Shown in pieces: positions 24,688 to 34,602 of a DNA stretch of 51,195 nucleotides. Each line of letters opens with the position of its first letter. Position 1 is the stretch's first letter. Location: positions 1-51,195 of the forward strand of contig JAGYOL010000004.1 in assembly GCA_018399555.1 (NCBI GenBank). The letters run 5' to 3'. Origin of the DNA: Kiritimatiellia bacterium (lineage in GTDB: Bacteria > Verrucomicrobiota > Kiritimatiellia > RFP12 > UBA1067). Both the position numbers and the translations under genes were made by a program. Under the pieces are notes generated by a model that was not told where the DNA came from, did no database searches, and was given only the letters and a program-made list of their open reading frames with translations.

Positions 24688-27240
24688 TCAGTGCTTTCTT
24701 CGTCGGGCCGTTTTCAGCACTTCTGAACCTCCCGGCTGATAAATGAAGCTATCCCAGTAAAGTCGATCAAGGGCATAGACATCCACCTCTTCTTTATGTT
24801 TCTCGAATTTCTCTGGCAGAAGCCCGTATCGCCGCATCTCACGCAGGTATTCAGGCCTGGGCTTGAAACCGGGCATATCGAAACGCTTCACCTGATTCAA
24901 TCTCCGCTGTCCCGCCCGAAGCATAGCGAGCAACGCTATGTAATCAGGGTCATCCGTTGACTTGAAGATAGCGTCGGCAACTTTGTCGCGGTGGCATAGC
25001 CCCAGACCGCCGACATCCTTGGCCAGCGGTGCCATCAGGTAAAGTGATTTTTCCGGACGGCTCAAATTAAAGAGCGCGTGACGGTTGTATTTCAAGCGCG
25101 GGTCCTTCATATCGGGCCGCCAGAAACTCAACCCGTTTTCATCACTCATGAATTTCGGGAGCTGCTTGAACTCTTTGTTATGACATGCGGTACAGCGCTG
25201 CTGGTAAACAGCGACGGCAGCTTTGCTCTCCGGCCAATCCTGATCATTATTGATGATCTGGCGATTGCGCTGATAGCCTCCTATCGAACCAGATCCCAAC
25301 GCAGCGTAGGTTCCAGGATATGGCGCGCTGGCATCAAGCCAGAGCATCAGAATCCTGCAATCATCGACACTGACTTTGAGATCATGATGCGACCCGTCAA
25401 TCTTATTCATCAGGGGGCTACCGCCGCTGCCGAGGGTGTACGGAGGATAGTTGCTTTTAGGATAGTTACGTCCGTCAGCGACCTGATTCCAGACAATCAG
25501 CGAGTAGTAACCCATTGAAAACATCGGTCCGTGATCGCCACAGAGATCGACACCTCCCCCGCGATTATCAGGGTTGTGGCATCTCACACAGTTACGATTC
25601 AGAACCGGCTGCACATGCTTGGGAAAATCAGCAACGTCGAAAAGCCGGTCTGTCGCATCAATTTCGGAGGGTTGTTGCAGCATTGCGTTCACTACCTTAC
25701 CGCCCGAGCTGGGAATCGCAGGGGTACGTGTGCGTTCCTCATGGCAGCCGACACAGCCCAGACGCTCGCCCGGCATCACCTGGGTAAAACTCTGCATACG
25801 TTTGACTGCTCTGCCCTCTTTGTCGAGGGCCACAAAAAACAGGGGTCGAAGTGCCGGCACTTTGAACATAGCCGACCCGTCCTTTTCAACCGGCACTGTT
25901 CCCAGTACGCGCGGTAAGGTGAATGTGCCCGCATAGCTGAGTGGGTCCATGCCGCCGGTAAAATTGATCGGTTTGGGCAATGATTCCAGAACCATGATTT
26001 TACTGACTGTTCCACGCTGAACACTGCGCATCTGTTGGCCCTCATAGATATCTTCGAGGAAAAATATTCCGGTGGGGCTGGAAAGGTCTGTCTTATCGGC
26101 CAGTTGAGGCTCGCGCATACGGAGCATCACAGGTCGGGGTTCGTGGATATCGCACTTTTCCAGCTCAGCCGGCAGCTCGTACAGCACCAGTTCATCACCG
26201 GCATTATTCATCAACAGAATTCGGCGTCCTTCCGCCAGCATAAAAACATCCTCACTGAAAGCCCAGGGGTCTCGACAGCTCTTTTTTTTACTGATACGTC
26301 GCAGATTCTGCTGTGCATCGGGACCTTGTCTGGCATTAACGCGTGCCAAAAATCCCTGATGTTCGCGGGCACCGTGTCCGGGAGAATCGATCATTATCAG
26401 ATCGGTACTACCGGGGATCGGTTTGGCATCAATGAAGAGCCCGCCGGGGTGTTTATTGCCGAAAAAAACGTTATGAACGGTGCCGTCAGGATTCATTGTC
26501 CAGAGGTGATGATAATGAACTTGGCTGCGGTCGACATACTCCCACCGGGTATAAATTATGCGGCCATCCGGTAGCACCCATGGTGTATTGTCATGTTCGA
26601 TATTGGCTGAGAGCATGCGGATATTGTTGCCGTTGCCGTCACAGCGATATATCGTTGCCACCTGACTCAACCAGCAATTGACCCATCGCCGTGCTCGTCC
26701 GGAGCAGAAAACAATGCTTCCATCCGGCAGGCAACAGGGTTCAATGTCATCAAAGATGCCTTCTGTCAGTTGTCGCAGTTCGCTGCCGTCAACGTTGATT
26801 TCATAGAGATGGTAATGAATATCATTGGCAGGACGCATGGAGAATATCACTTTCCGGGCGTCATGGCTCAGACAGGGATCACGCACAGAGGCCTTATCTT
26901 CTCTAAGCAGATACCGCAACCGGCTCGTTTTAAAATTCCAGGCGCAAAGATATCCGCCCATCCCGTAGGCCACCTCCTGCGTTCCTGTGCAGTAATAGCC
27001 GAAATTAGCGTACCAATGTCTATCAACGGCGTTTACTCCGCGTGCTGCGAAAATTATTTCATCGAATGCTCCGTAACCTCCCTCTCTCAGGGTCTGCAGA
27101 TGTTCTTCCATATCTGATCCGCCTGGCGTAGGCTCATCTGCGGCGATAGCGGCACCAGATACAAGCAGCGCGGCAGGGAAAACGCACCATATCATTATCC
27201 GCTGTGCGAGCCTTTTGTAGTCAGTGGCTGCTAGACGCAT
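24688..27240 (-). CDS. HzsA-related triheme cytochrome with beta-propeller domain
   Basis: An 850-residue exported protein. A signal peptide (MIWCVFPAALLVSGAAIAAD) is followed by a PD40-like propeller region (about residues 60-350; for example DPCLSHDARKVIFSM and PDGSIVFCSGRARRW), then a region related to the hydrazine synthase alpha subunit, with three c-type heme sites CVGCH (about 496), CVRCH (about 551) and CTACH (about 683). Homologues named HzsA-related are widespread in PVC bacteria that do not perform anammox, so hydrazine synthesis is not implied; an electron-transfer or oxidoreductase role is inferred. The start at 27240 has GAGGA upstream; an ATG at 27279 is possible. It follows a sulfatase gene by 80 bases. 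Confidence 0.85.
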   Translation of the reverse strand: MRLAATDYKRLAQRIMIWCVFPAALLVSGAAIAADEPTPGGSDMEEHLQTLREGGYGAFDEIIFAARGVNAVDRHWYANFGYYCTGTQEVAYGMGGYLCAWNFKTSRLRYLLREDKASVRDPCLSHDARKVIFSMRPANDIHYHLYEINVDGSELRQLTEGIFDDIEPCCLPDGSIVFCSGRARRWVNCWLSQVATIYRCDGNGNNIRMLSANIEHDNTPWVLPDGRIIYTRWEYVDRSQVHYHHLWTMNPDGTVHNVFFGNKHPGGLFIDAKPIPGSTDLIMIDSPGHGAREHQGFLARVNARQGPDAQQNLRRISKKKSCRDPWAFSEDVFMLAEGRRILLMNNAGDELVLYELPAELEKCDIHEPRPVMLRMREPQLADKTDLSSPTGIFFLEDIYEGQQMRSVQRGTVSKIMVLESLPKPINFTGGMDPLSYAGTFTLPRVLGTVPVEKDGSAMFKVPALRPLFFVALDKEGRAVKRMQSFTQVMPGERLGCVGCHEERTRTPAIPSSGGKVVNAMLQQPSEIDATDRLFDVADFPKHVQPVLNRNCVRCHNPDNRGGGVDLCGDHGPMFSMGYYSLIVWNQVADGRNYPKSNYPPYTLGSGGSPLMNKIDGSHHDLKVSVDDCRILMLWLDASAPYPGTYAALGSGSIGGYQRNRQIINNDQDWPESKAAVAVYQQRCTACHNKEFKQLPKFMSDENGLSFWRPDMKDPRLKYNRHALFNLSRPEKSLYLMAPLAKDVGGLGLCHRDKVADAIFKSTDDPDYIALLAMLRAGQRRLNQVKRFDMPGFKPRPEYLREMRRYGLLPEKFEKHKEEVDVYALDRLYWDSFIYQPGGSEVLKTARRRKH

Positions 27241-27320
27241 CCCTAAAGTTCCTCTGTGTTTCTGTATTGAAATTCTCATCAGCGCATTTTACTGCTCCCT
27301 TCAGCTCCATTCAGTCTTTT

Positions 27321-28817
27321 TCAATTCGGTATCAGGTCGTGACGATGAACCTTGACCGGCTGAGCGTTGATCCAGGTGGCCTCATCCTTTGCTTTGTCGT
27401 AAACCAGCACTCGGTGCGCGCTACCCGGGGCCGGGGCGACATCCTTCTGCGGCAGCCAGCGACGATGGTTACGGATCAATTCACCGTAACGTTCATCATT
27501 CGCAAGATTGCGCCACTCATTCGGATCTGCCTCCATATCATAGAACTCTTCACTGCCGTCCGCGTAGTGTATGTAGCGGTAGCGTTCGCTGCGCACGGCA
27601 TGGTTGCCCTGATTGTGCGAGGTGATCGCGGGGCGCTCACGTCCAGCTGAAGCGTCGCGCAACTGCGCCGCCAGGCTGAGACCTTCAAGGCCATCTTTGC
27701 CGGGCAGCCCGCAAAGTTCGACCAGCGTGGGATACATATCCAGCAATTCCGCAGGCTGCCGGCATTTCTGTCCGCTTTTGACACCGGGTCCGGCAAAGAT
27801 CAGAGGCACGCGGGTGCTTGTTTCCCAGAGCGTGTTTTTACCGGTGATGCTTTTTTCGCCGAGATGATAGCCGTGATCACCCCAGAGCACGATCACGGTA
27901 TTTTCAAGACGTCCGCTACGACGAAGGGCCTCGATCAGCCGTCCGACCTGCGAGTCGACAAAACTGGTGCATGCAAGATATGAACGGCAGAGATTACGCA
28001 GCTGCCCATTCTTCTCCATCCACTTCAGACGTGGTTCCGGCAGCTCCCAGTGAAGATACCAGGCAAAGCGCGGTATATCGTTACGGTCACTCTTCAGAAT
28101 GGGCGGAATGACAGAGTCGTCATCGGGATAGAGGTCAAACCATTTTTTTGTGGCGTAGCAGGGCACATGCGGCAGAAAGTAGCCGACCGATAGAAACATG
28201 CGTTCATTCCGGGGAGCCTTCTCGATCTGTTCAATCGCCCAGGAGGTGATCTTATAATCGCCCTTATCCTCATCCTTGTGCGGAAAGCAACCCCAATCCA
28301 TCAGCGGATGATTACCCATAGGTGTCGGAGGGATCAACTTTTTTTTCGGAGTAACGCCGATGCCTCCATGCGGACCCCATTGATCGAACTCGGGCACTGC
28401 CGGTGCTTTTTTGCCTGGACGTCCACCGTGGAATATCTTGCCGGTGCAGTAGGTTTTGTAACCGAACTGCTTCAGATACTGCGGCAGCGTGACCAGATCT
28501 TTGAGTTCCGGTACATTGCGAAACCAGGGGGCCAAGCCGTAAACACCGGTAGTTGTGGAGCGCATGCCGGTCATGATTGAAGTACGTGATGGATTGCAGA
28601 GCGGAGCCTGGCAGTGGGCATTTAAGAAGAGAGTGCCGTTTTCGGCCAGACTGTCGATATGCGGAGTCCTGGCCAGCGGGTGTCCGCCCATGCAGCCGAT
28701 CCAATCGTTCTGATCATCAATCGCGATAAAGAGAACGTCGGGCCGCCCGGATGACGCCACAGCTGTGATAGCCGCAAACAGTGATACAAATGAGATAACC
28801 AGCTTATAGTTGTACAT
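27321..28817 (-). CDS. Sulfatase, iduronate-2-sulfatase-like
   Basis: A 498-residue exported type I sulfatase. After a signal peptide ending near AVASS comes PDVLFIAIDDQNDW with the metal-binding aspartates; Cys74 in PLCNPSRTS is the residue converted to formylglycine; VIVLWGDHGYHLGEK supplies the later metal and substrate residues. The FIAIDDQNDW form resembles iduronate-2-sulfatases. Start at 28817 with GGAGAAA upstream. It is preceded by a 74-base inverted repeat and lies after the rhamnosidase-like gene, so the genes probably act on one sulfated polysaccharide. No sulfatase-maturating enzyme is in the window. Confidence 0.92.
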   Translation of the reverse strand: MYNYKLVISFVSLFAAITAVASSGRPDVLFIAIDDQNDWIGCMGGHPLARTPHIDSLAENGTLFLNAHCQAPLCNPSRTSIMTGMRSTTTGVYGLAPWFRNVPELKDLVTLPQYLKQFGYKTYCTGKIFHGGRPGKKAPAVPEFDQWGPHGGIGVTPKKKLIPPTPMGNHPLMDWGCFPHKDEDKGDYKITSWAIEQIEKAPRNERMFLSVGYFLPHVPCYATKKWFDLYPDDDSVIPPILKSDRNDIPRFAWYLHWELPEPRLKWMEKNGQLRNLCRSYLACTSFVDSQVGRLIEALRRSGRLENTVIVLWGDHGYHLGEKSITGKNTLWETSTRVPLIFAGPGVKSGQKCRQPAELLDMYPTLVELCGLPGKDGLEGLSLAAQLRDASAGRERPAITSHNQGNHAVRSERYRYIHYADGSEEFYDMEADPNEWRNLANDERYGELIRNHRRWLPQKDVAPAPGSAHRVLVYDKAKDEATWINAQPVKVHRHDLIPN

Positions 28818-28833
28818 GTTTTTCTCCATTAGA

Positions 28834-28907
28834 GCGAGTCGCACAGCAACTCGCTTCCCTGATTCTTCGCAGAGGCGGCACAGGAGGCGAGTTGCTGTGC
28901 GGCTCGC
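28834..28907. repeat. Long inverted repeat (21-base arms) between rhamnosidase-like and sulfatase genes
   Basis: Arms 28834-28854 and 28887-28907 are reverse complements with one mismatch, separated by 32 bases. Each arm also contains its own GCGAG...CTCGC pair. The structure begins eight bases after the upstream stop codon and ends 16 bases before the sulfatase start, next to its ribosome site. It may stabilise or process the mRNA, or be a REP-like element. Confidence 0.8.
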
Positions 28908-28915
28908 CCATTCTT

Positions 28916-30643
28916 CTACCGCACAATCTCCACACCTTCCGGTGCAGTGACTGTTGTTTTAATTTTACCGTCGGCACCTTTTTCATGACGCACCCTGATG
29001 ACACCCAGCGGTGTCGGATAACCCCCCTCCGCCCAGGCCAGATCGCCCAGGTCAGGTTTGACTGCGACCTTGCGGCAGCCAGCCTCGAGCGGGCGGATAC
29101 CCAGCACATGGGCGGTCAACCAGGGTGCCGGACCGGAAGCCCAGCCGTGGCAGAAACTATGCCGGAACCCCTTATAGCAGTAGTCTCCGTAATCGCCGTG
29201 GATATCCTTTTTGCCATCAACCGGCATCTGATCGATGCGGAAGGCATTATTGGTCCAGCTGACATTGAAATCCTCCCAGAAGCTGGTGGCACCCATATCC
29301 AGCATGGCACCCCAATAATCACGCACTGTATCTAGGCCGAGCTGCACATCACCGGCGGCGGCCATCGCCTCCAGCATGTAATACCCGTAGAAGGTGGAGA
29401 CGCCCGCCGTCGCGTTTCTGGCAAGGATTTCACTGTTCATGTCGCTGGCCTCGCGCAATCCGCTCAAGGCCAGCAGGGCAGCGACCTGCTTGCTGTCATG
29501 CGGTTCGGGAATATGCTGTTTGAGACGGGCGGCTCCGGCGGCGCAGCGGGTTTGCAAATCGTCATCGCCAAGCACCGCAGCCATCTTTATGCCGTCGTTG
29601 TAAGCCATCAACATCAACGCATGCATACCGGCATCGACCGCCGGCTGATTGGCTTTGGTCGGCCAGTCAAGAAAGCCGTTGGGCAGCGAACACACATTCT
29701 GATCGCTGATGAATTTATCGAGATTGGCATAGAGTGCCTGTATATATTCATGGTGCTGGCGAAGATAGGCGGCGTCGCCGGTGTAAAAGTACCAGTCGTG
29801 CTGGCACCGCAGCCACCAGAGTGTATAGGAGGGCATATTGTTCATCCAGCGGTCGGCAGCGGTGGTCGCCCGCATGTAGTCCATTGATTTATTGACCACA
29901 TCCTGCGCTCCGAAAACTGCGGCAACCGCCATAATCTCGGGGTGCATATCGCCCATCCAGACCAGTCGGTCGCGCTTTATGCCGTCCCAGATATACTCCT
30001 GGCAACAGAGATGGAGGGTATAGGCGGCGGTACGCCAGATTTCATTCAGCCGTTCGTCATTGCATCTGAAAAACCCGAGATACGGCATATCGCGCATTAG
30101 TGTTACCGCTCTGACGGATTCCAGCAGCAGCACACCCTCGCTGACCAGGTCAATGCGTGCAAAGCGAAAACCGCTGTTGCCGATCTCACGGCTGCCCAGC
30201 CAGGGCAGATCAATCACGCCATCGCGGATGGCGTGGTCGTTGCAGGCTCCGCGCTCGCCAAGTTCCGCCATAGCCTCAGCCGCCGACTCGCCGAAACGCA
30301 CGCGTACGCTCACTCCCGCCTTTTTGCTGCGTCCACCGCTAGCCAGGTGCACACCGCCGTGCAGCTCACGTCCGAAATCAAAGAGTACCGAAGCTGGCTT
30401 GCCTCTGTTTTCCATGCGGCATCCGGAGCCAGAGAGAAAGACACCCTCAGGAACTTGACCATATTTTTCTTTCAAGAGTATTTCTGCGTTGGCGACCGAT
30501 GATTTCTCGCTATTTGGGGATGTCCAGACCACACGCGTCGGCATAACAAACGCACGCACGCGTGGATCGCGGGTTTCCTGCGCAAATAATGATGATGCCC
30601 CGATACACAAAAGTACGGCCATGTTTATGTTCGTTTTTTTCAT
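28916..30643 (-). CDS. Alpha-L-rhamnosidase-like (GH78-type) six-hairpin glycosidase
   Basis: A 575-residue exported protein with a signal peptide (MAVLLCIGASSLFAQ). A beta-sandwich N-terminal region (FDFGRELHGGVHLASGG; FRFARIDLVS) precedes an (alpha/alpha)6 barrel with DGIKRDRLVWMGDMHPEI, corresponding to the CxxRDxxxxxGD region of GH78; SFCHGWASGPAPWLT is the conserved late barrel segment and a C-terminal beta domain follows (KVAVKPDLGDLAWAEGG). Activity on alpha-L-rhamnosides is inferred from family only. It sits between two sulfatase genes on the same strand, which suits a sulfated, rhamnose-containing polysaccharide such as ulvan or fucan-type material. Confidence 0.82.
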   Translation of the reverse strand: MKKTNINMAVLLCIGASSLFAQETRDPRVRAFVMPTRVVWTSPNSEKSSVANAEILLKEKYGQVPEGVFLSGSGCRMENRGKPASVLFDFGRELHGGVHLASGGRSKKAGVSVRVRFGESAAEAMAELGERGACNDHAIRDGVIDLPWLGSREIGNSGFRFARIDLVSEGVLLLESVRAVTLMRDMPYLGFFRCNDERLNEIWRTAAYTLHLCCQEYIWDGIKRDRLVWMGDMHPEIMAVAAVFGAQDVVNKSMDYMRATTAADRWMNNMPSYTLWWLRCQHDWYFYTGDAAYLRQHHEYIQALYANLDKFISDQNVCSLPNGFLDWPTKANQPAVDAGMHALMLMAYNDGIKMAAVLGDDDLQTRCAAGAARLKQHIPEPHDSKQVAALLALSGLREASDMNSEILARNATAGVSTFYGYYMLEAMAAAGDVQLGLDTVRDYWGAMLDMGATSFWEDFNVSWTNNAFRIDQMPVDGKKDIHGDYGDYCYKGFRHSFCHGWASGPAPWLTAHVLGIRPLEAGCRKVAVKPDLGDLAWAEGGYPTPLGVIRVRHEKGADGKIKTTVTAPEGVEIVR

Positions 30644-30683
30644 TTTTGTTTTCTTCTTTTAAATCTCTGAGGACGCTGATCCC

Positions 30684-30811
30684 CAGCTCGGCTGTATATT
30701 AATAAAATCTTCTTTGTCGTAGCGAGCCGCAAAAAAACTCGCTTAAAGATTTTTCGCAATAGTCCGGGCTCGTAGCGCCCGACTTAGCTGATTCTTCGCT
30801 GTGCCGAGCTG
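30684..30811. repeat. Structured intergenic element with nested inverted repeats
   Basis: CAGCTCGGC at 30684-30692 pairs perfectly with GCCGAGCTG at 30803-30811. Inside lies a hairpin at 30722-30742 (GCGAG/CTCGC) whose sequence resembles the arms of the element at 28834-28907, and both are followed by a GATTYTTCGC-like string. It occupies the gap between the rhamnosidase-like and upstream sulfatase genes. Confidence 0.6.
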
Positions 30812-30884
30812 GTACTCAGCACTCCCAGGTTTTTGCAACCACATTCCGCATCCAACTTTCCTCATCCCACGGAGAAAATCCGTT

Positions 30885-32369
30885 TCACCGGATTTTTTCA
30901 TCCGGCAAATCCTGTTTAATCCCTTCATCTACCGGCATTTTGTCGTTCTCTTCACTCAGTCCCACATCTTTCATAACCTCATCCAGTTCACGCTGCATGC
31001 GTTTAACAACCTTGGCGTATTTAGGCCGGTTAATCAGGTTATAGCGCTCTTCGGGATCGAACTCGATATTGTAAAGTTCGGCCATATGGCGGGTCGGCGA
31101 ACCATCGCCTTGCGGATAGCGTGTATACTTCCACTCATCCGTCCGGACACACCGCACATTGGGAGTATAGGGAAACTGCTTCTCGTAATTGTAATAGTAG
31201 AGGAAGGAGTCACGCCAGCGCCAGTCACCGCGGTGCACGAGTTTAACCCAGGATCTGCCGTGGATATCTTCGAGCGGCTCGGCACCGCACAGCTCCAGAA
31301 TACTTGGAGCCACGTCGACCGTCAAAACCTGGCGCTCTACAACCTTGGGCTGGTGTGCCGGGGTCAAACCGGGATAGCGAACCACCTGCACAATACGGAT
31401 GCTCGGTTCATGCGAGGTGCGTTTGTCAACCATCCCATGTTCACCGCTCAGGATACCGTTGTCGCTCATGAAAACGATGATAGTGTTATCCAGCTCACCG
31501 CGCTCTTCGAGCAACTTGTACAGCCGCCCGACACTGTCGTCCACTGAAAGCAGTGTGGCCCAGTAGGCCCGATTCATCGCGGCAAAATCCTCAACCGCCT
31601 CAGGTGAGCTGTCGGGGAAATCCTTACGCCAATCGAAGAGCGGTCCGTAGATGCCGTGCCAGGTGCTGAGTCGCTCTTTAATCCAATCCGGTTTGTCATC
31701 CAGCATGAAAGCGGTTTCAGGATAGGGAAACCGGTGGTCCTCAAAAGCATCGCGATATTTTTTTTCAGGGGTGTAGAAGCTGTGCGGGGCCTTGTGTCCC
31801 AGCATCAGGCACCAGGGCTGAGAGCTCTCCCGCGGACGACGAATCCACTCTTCGGCCATATCGGTGACGACCGAGGTGTAATACCCTTTGACGACTCGCC
31901 GTTTCCTGCCGTTGAAGTTAAACTCGGTATCATAGTATTTACCCTGCCCCTTGTGTGTGACAAACCAGTTGAATCCGGGGCGGGGCTCATCGTTATCCTC
32001 CCCCATGTGCCACTTGCCGATGTAGGCGGTGTCATATCCCTCGGATTGCAACACCAGCGGAAAACTTTTAAGTCCAGCGGGATACTCGGTAAAATTATCG
32101 ACTACTCCATGGGCGTGCGCGTAGAGCCCGCTCAGAATCGAAGCACGGCTGGGAGAGCAGAGTGAAGTTGTGCAGAACGCATTACGGAAATAGACGCCCT
32201 CCTTGCCCAGACGATCCATATTGGGTGTGCGCAATTCCTTGTTCCCAGATAGTCCGATCGCATCCCAGCGTTGATCATCGGTAAGCATAAACAGCACATT
32301 GGGACGCCTGGCGTAAAGCTCAGCAGCGAAAAAAAGCAGTGCTCCCGCCACCCACAGAGATTTTTTCAT
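30885..32369 (-). CDS. Sulfatase
   Basis: A 494-residue exported type I sulfatase. Signal peptide [35 protein letters not shown] gives the metal aspartates; Cys71 in SLCSPSRAS is the formylglycine site; [16 protein letters not shown] supplies the later metal ligands. Compared with the sulfatase at 27321 it is from a different subfamily, since only the core motifs are shared. GGAAGGCG lies just upstream of the ATG. It heads the run sulfatase, rhamnosidase-like, sulfatase, HzsA-related protein. Confidence 0.92.
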   Translation of the reverse strand: MKKSLWVAGALLFFAAELYARRPNVLFMLTDDQRWDAIGLSGNKELRTPNMDRLGKEGVYFRNAFCTTSLCSPSRASILSGLYAHAHGVVDNFTEYPAGLKSFPLVLQSEGYDTAYIGKWHMGEDNDEPRPGFNWFVTHKGQGKYYDTEFNFNGRKRRVVKGYYTSVVTDMAEEWIRRPRESSQPWCLMLGHKAPHSFYTPEKKYRDAFEDHRFPYPETAFMLDDKPDWIKERLSTWHGIYGPLFDWRKDFPDSSPEAVEDFAAMNRAYWATLLSVDDSVGRLYKLLEERGELDNTIIVFMSDNGILSGEHGMVDKRTSHEPSIRIVQVVRYPGLTPAHQPKVVERQVLTVDVAPSILELCGAEPLEDIHGRSWVKLVHRGDWRWRDSFLYYYNYEKQFPYTPNVRCVRTDEWKYTRYPQGDGSPTRHMAELYNIEFDPEERYNLINRPKYAKVVKRMQRELDEVMKDVGLSEENDKMPVDEGIKQDLPDEKIR

Positions 32370-32728
32370 GATCGCCTTCCCCGTTTTTACAAAACAACTT
32401 TTATATCTTATAGCGATCCCGCGCTTTAGTCAAGAGCCAGGGCAAACTAGGATTTTTAGCTGTGCCCCTTGCCTAAGAAAGTTAAAGGCGATCTTTTTAC
32501 ACAATTTAATTTTTTTCAAAAGAAAAGTAAGCAAAAGAAAATCAACCTCCCTCATGTTCATAAGTCTCATTAGGAGCTGAGAGAAGGCTCTCCAATCGAC
32601 TTCTAAACAATCGGGGGTTTATTATACAAGTGTGTACTACGAGCTTAACAATGTTTGCAGTACAAGCTTTAGCCTGCCGAAAGAGACCATTCACTCTCTT
32701 TTGCACTAAATTGAATCGCACCCCCTGA
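32370..32728. other. 359-base noncoding gap
   Basis: No convincing gene. It is AT-rich, contains a purine/T-rich stretch around 32505-32545 and a short GAGAG-AAGG-CTCTC hairpin near 32579-32592. It should hold the promoter of the sulfatase gene ending its reading at 30885, but no clear box pair stands out. Confidence 0.5.
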
Positions 32729-33952
32729 TCAGAGCTTGAGTCCAGAGAGATCAGGCTGCATGCGGCTGGTGTCGGTGATCACCTGTTCCCATGTGACCAC
32801 ACTGCCGCTGTGAGCCGCCATGCGTCCCATGATCGTGACAAGATTACTGCGCACACTCGGCTCAGTGGTTGTGTTGGAGCAGTCACCCTGTTCAATCATC
32901 GCGTGAAACGCGGTAATGTTATTAAAGGCTCCCTCCCGGTATATCCGTGGGGTAGCGCCGCCACGGTAGAAATTTTCGCCGCGGATAAGCACCTGCCCGC
33001 CGTAGCTGGTTTCCAGCACACCCTTGTTGCCGAAGGCGCGGAAAACGATTCCGTCCGGCTGCGAGCCGTGTCCGGCGAACTGCCGTGAACTGAAGGTAAC
33101 TCCGGCATTGTCGGGATACCGATATTGCAAAGCATAGCAGTCGTTGTTATCACCGACATCCACTCTGGTTTTACGTGCGCATCCGCCCGACACTGAAATC
33201 GGCGGTCTGTCCATCACCCAGCTCATCACATCAAGCGTATGTATATTCTGTTCGGTGATGATGTCACCTGACAGATCTTTCATGAAAACCCAGTTTTTCA
33301 GTCTGGCCTCGGGTCCTGAACCCGGCGGCACCTTGATCTGCAGCCGGTCGCAGTGGTAGTAGGACTCACCGAAGGCAATCTCGCCGATGGCGCCTGCGTG
33401 CACCCGTTTAACTGCTTCAAGGTAGAATGGCTGGGCGCGGGTCTGAAAATCCACAAGGAAGCTGAGTTTCCGTTTTGCGGCCTCTTCGGATGCCGCCCGG
33501 ATTGCCATGCTTCCCGGCACATCAACCGCTATCGGCTTAGCCAGATAAACATGCGCACCGGCGGAGACTGCGGCGGTGGCCTGTTCGGGATGAAAATAGG
33601 GCGGCGTAATGATGGCGACCGCATCGGGTTTACACTCCAGCACCCCCTTATAGTTGTTCAATCCGGTAAATCTGCGGTTTTCCGGCACAGCGTATTTCTG
33701 ACCGAGGGTATCAACCTGTTCTTTGAAATAATCACCAAGTGCCGTAATCTGATAACCGCCATGCTCCTGCAGAAGGTCGGCGATAAAAGCTCCACGTTGA
33801 CCACAGCCGATTATGCCGATTTTTATTTTGGCGCGAGCTGTTTCCTGGGCCAATCCGTTGGCCGCAACCGCTGTCATACCGATCATGGTGTTTTTTACGA
33901 ATCCACGCCGCGAGAATCCCGTTTCGCCGCAGAGCTTGTTTTTGTTCTGCAT
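32729..33952 (-). CDS. Gfo/Idh/MocA family oxidoreductase with Tat signal
   Basis: A 407-residue NAD(P)-binding dehydrogenase. Tat signal FSRRGFVKNTMIG, then IKIGIIGCGQRGAFI, then AKPIAVD with the conserved lysine and proline but with Ala instead of the usual Glu of EKP. TEQNIHTLDVMSWVMD is the active-site helix, similar to that of the protein at 149-1429, its closest relative in the window. A GAAAGG ribosome site precedes it. Single gene; substrate unknown. The proximity to sulfatases suggests a role in monosaccharide conversion. Confidence 0.9.
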   Translation of the reverse strand: MQNKNKLCGETGFSRRGFVKNTMIGMTAVAANGLAQETARAKIKIGIIGCGQRGAFIADLLQEHGGYQITALGDYFKEQVDTLGQKYAVPENRRFTGLNNYKGVLECKPDAVAIITPPYFHPEQATAAVSAGAHVYLAKPIAVDVPGSMAIRAASEEAAKRKLSFLVDFQTRAQPFYLEAVKRVHAGAIGEIAFGESYYHCDRLQIKVPPGSGPEARLKNWVFMKDLSGDIITEQNIHTLDVMSWVMDRPPISVSGGCARKTRVDVGDNNDCYALQYRYPDNAGVTFSSRQFAGHGSQPDGIVFRAFGNKGVLETSYGGQVLIRGENFYRGGATPRIYREGAFNNITAFHAMIEQGDCSNTTTEPSVRSNLVTIMGRMAAHSGSVVTWEQVITDTSRMQPDLSGLKL

Positions 33953-34122
33953 AAGACCACTACCTTTCTTTTCATTATTGTAGATCGTCCGCGCGATCCG
34001 TCAGTATGAACCGCACAGTACTATGCGTACACGTTAGTTCCGGACGTGATTCCGGATCGAGCCGGGTTGTTATTCTCGCAACTTTCGTTACAAAAAACAA
34101 GCAGACAACGTTTACAAAACAG

Positions 34123-34150
34123 CTTCCGCTTATAGCTCAAAAAGCGGAAG
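34123..34150. other. Perfect 9-bp hairpin in noncoding gap
   Basis: CTTCCGCTT and AAGCGGAAG pair around a 10-base loop, in the gap 33953-34221 before the MATE remnant. On the minus strand it is followed by CTGTTTTGT, weakly terminator-like. Nothing else was recognised in this gap. Confidence 0.4.
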
Positions 34151-34221
34151 ATCGCCCTTGCTTTCCCTCCGTAACCTCTCAATGACAGCCGGAGAAAGGT
34201 ATGCTACAATGCTCTGTCATT

Positions 34222-34530
34222 ATGGAAAAAATTCATCAGAAAAGCCGGGAATTCGCCCAGGATAATATCTACCGGCTGCTGATCCGTTACGCACTTCCCG
34301 CTACAGTCGGGACTGCCGCATTCACGCTTTACAATATCATTGACCGCATATTCATCGGGCAGGCACTTGGGCCACTGGCTCTCTCGGGACTAACCATAAC
34401 CTTTCCCCTTTTTATGCTTTGCATCGGCATCGGAATGCTGGTAGGCATCGGTGGTGCCACTCTGATATCACTCAGGCTGGGCGAGGGGCGTTACGAGGAG
34501 GCCGAGAACATTCTCGGCAACATCGTGGCG
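34222..34530 (+). pseudogene. Truncated MATE-family efflux transporter (N-terminal fragment)
   Basis: About 103 residues match the start of a MATE multidrug/Na+ antiporter: a short cytoplasmic lead, LLIRYALPATVGTAAFTLYN, IIDRIFIGQALGPLALSG, then LGEGRYEEAENILGN. MATE proteins have about 450 residues and 12 helices. Homology ends near 34530, and the frame then runs antisense into the neighbouring oxidoreductase until 34881. The protein cannot be functional. A TACAAT box 11 bases before the ATG, with ATGACA 17 bases upstream, is a retained promoter with almost no leader. End coordinate is approximate. Confidence 0.8.
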
Positions 34531-34602
34531 ATGTTCACGAACTGCCGCAGCCACATGGCACGACGCATTGTTCCCCCGACAGCGATATCAGCGGCGGTCA
34601 AC

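Noticed and set aside
24688-27240. Hydrazine synthase and anammox metabolism
   Set aside because: Only a related single polypeptide is present, with no partner subunits, and such proteins are common in PVC bacteria outside anammox.
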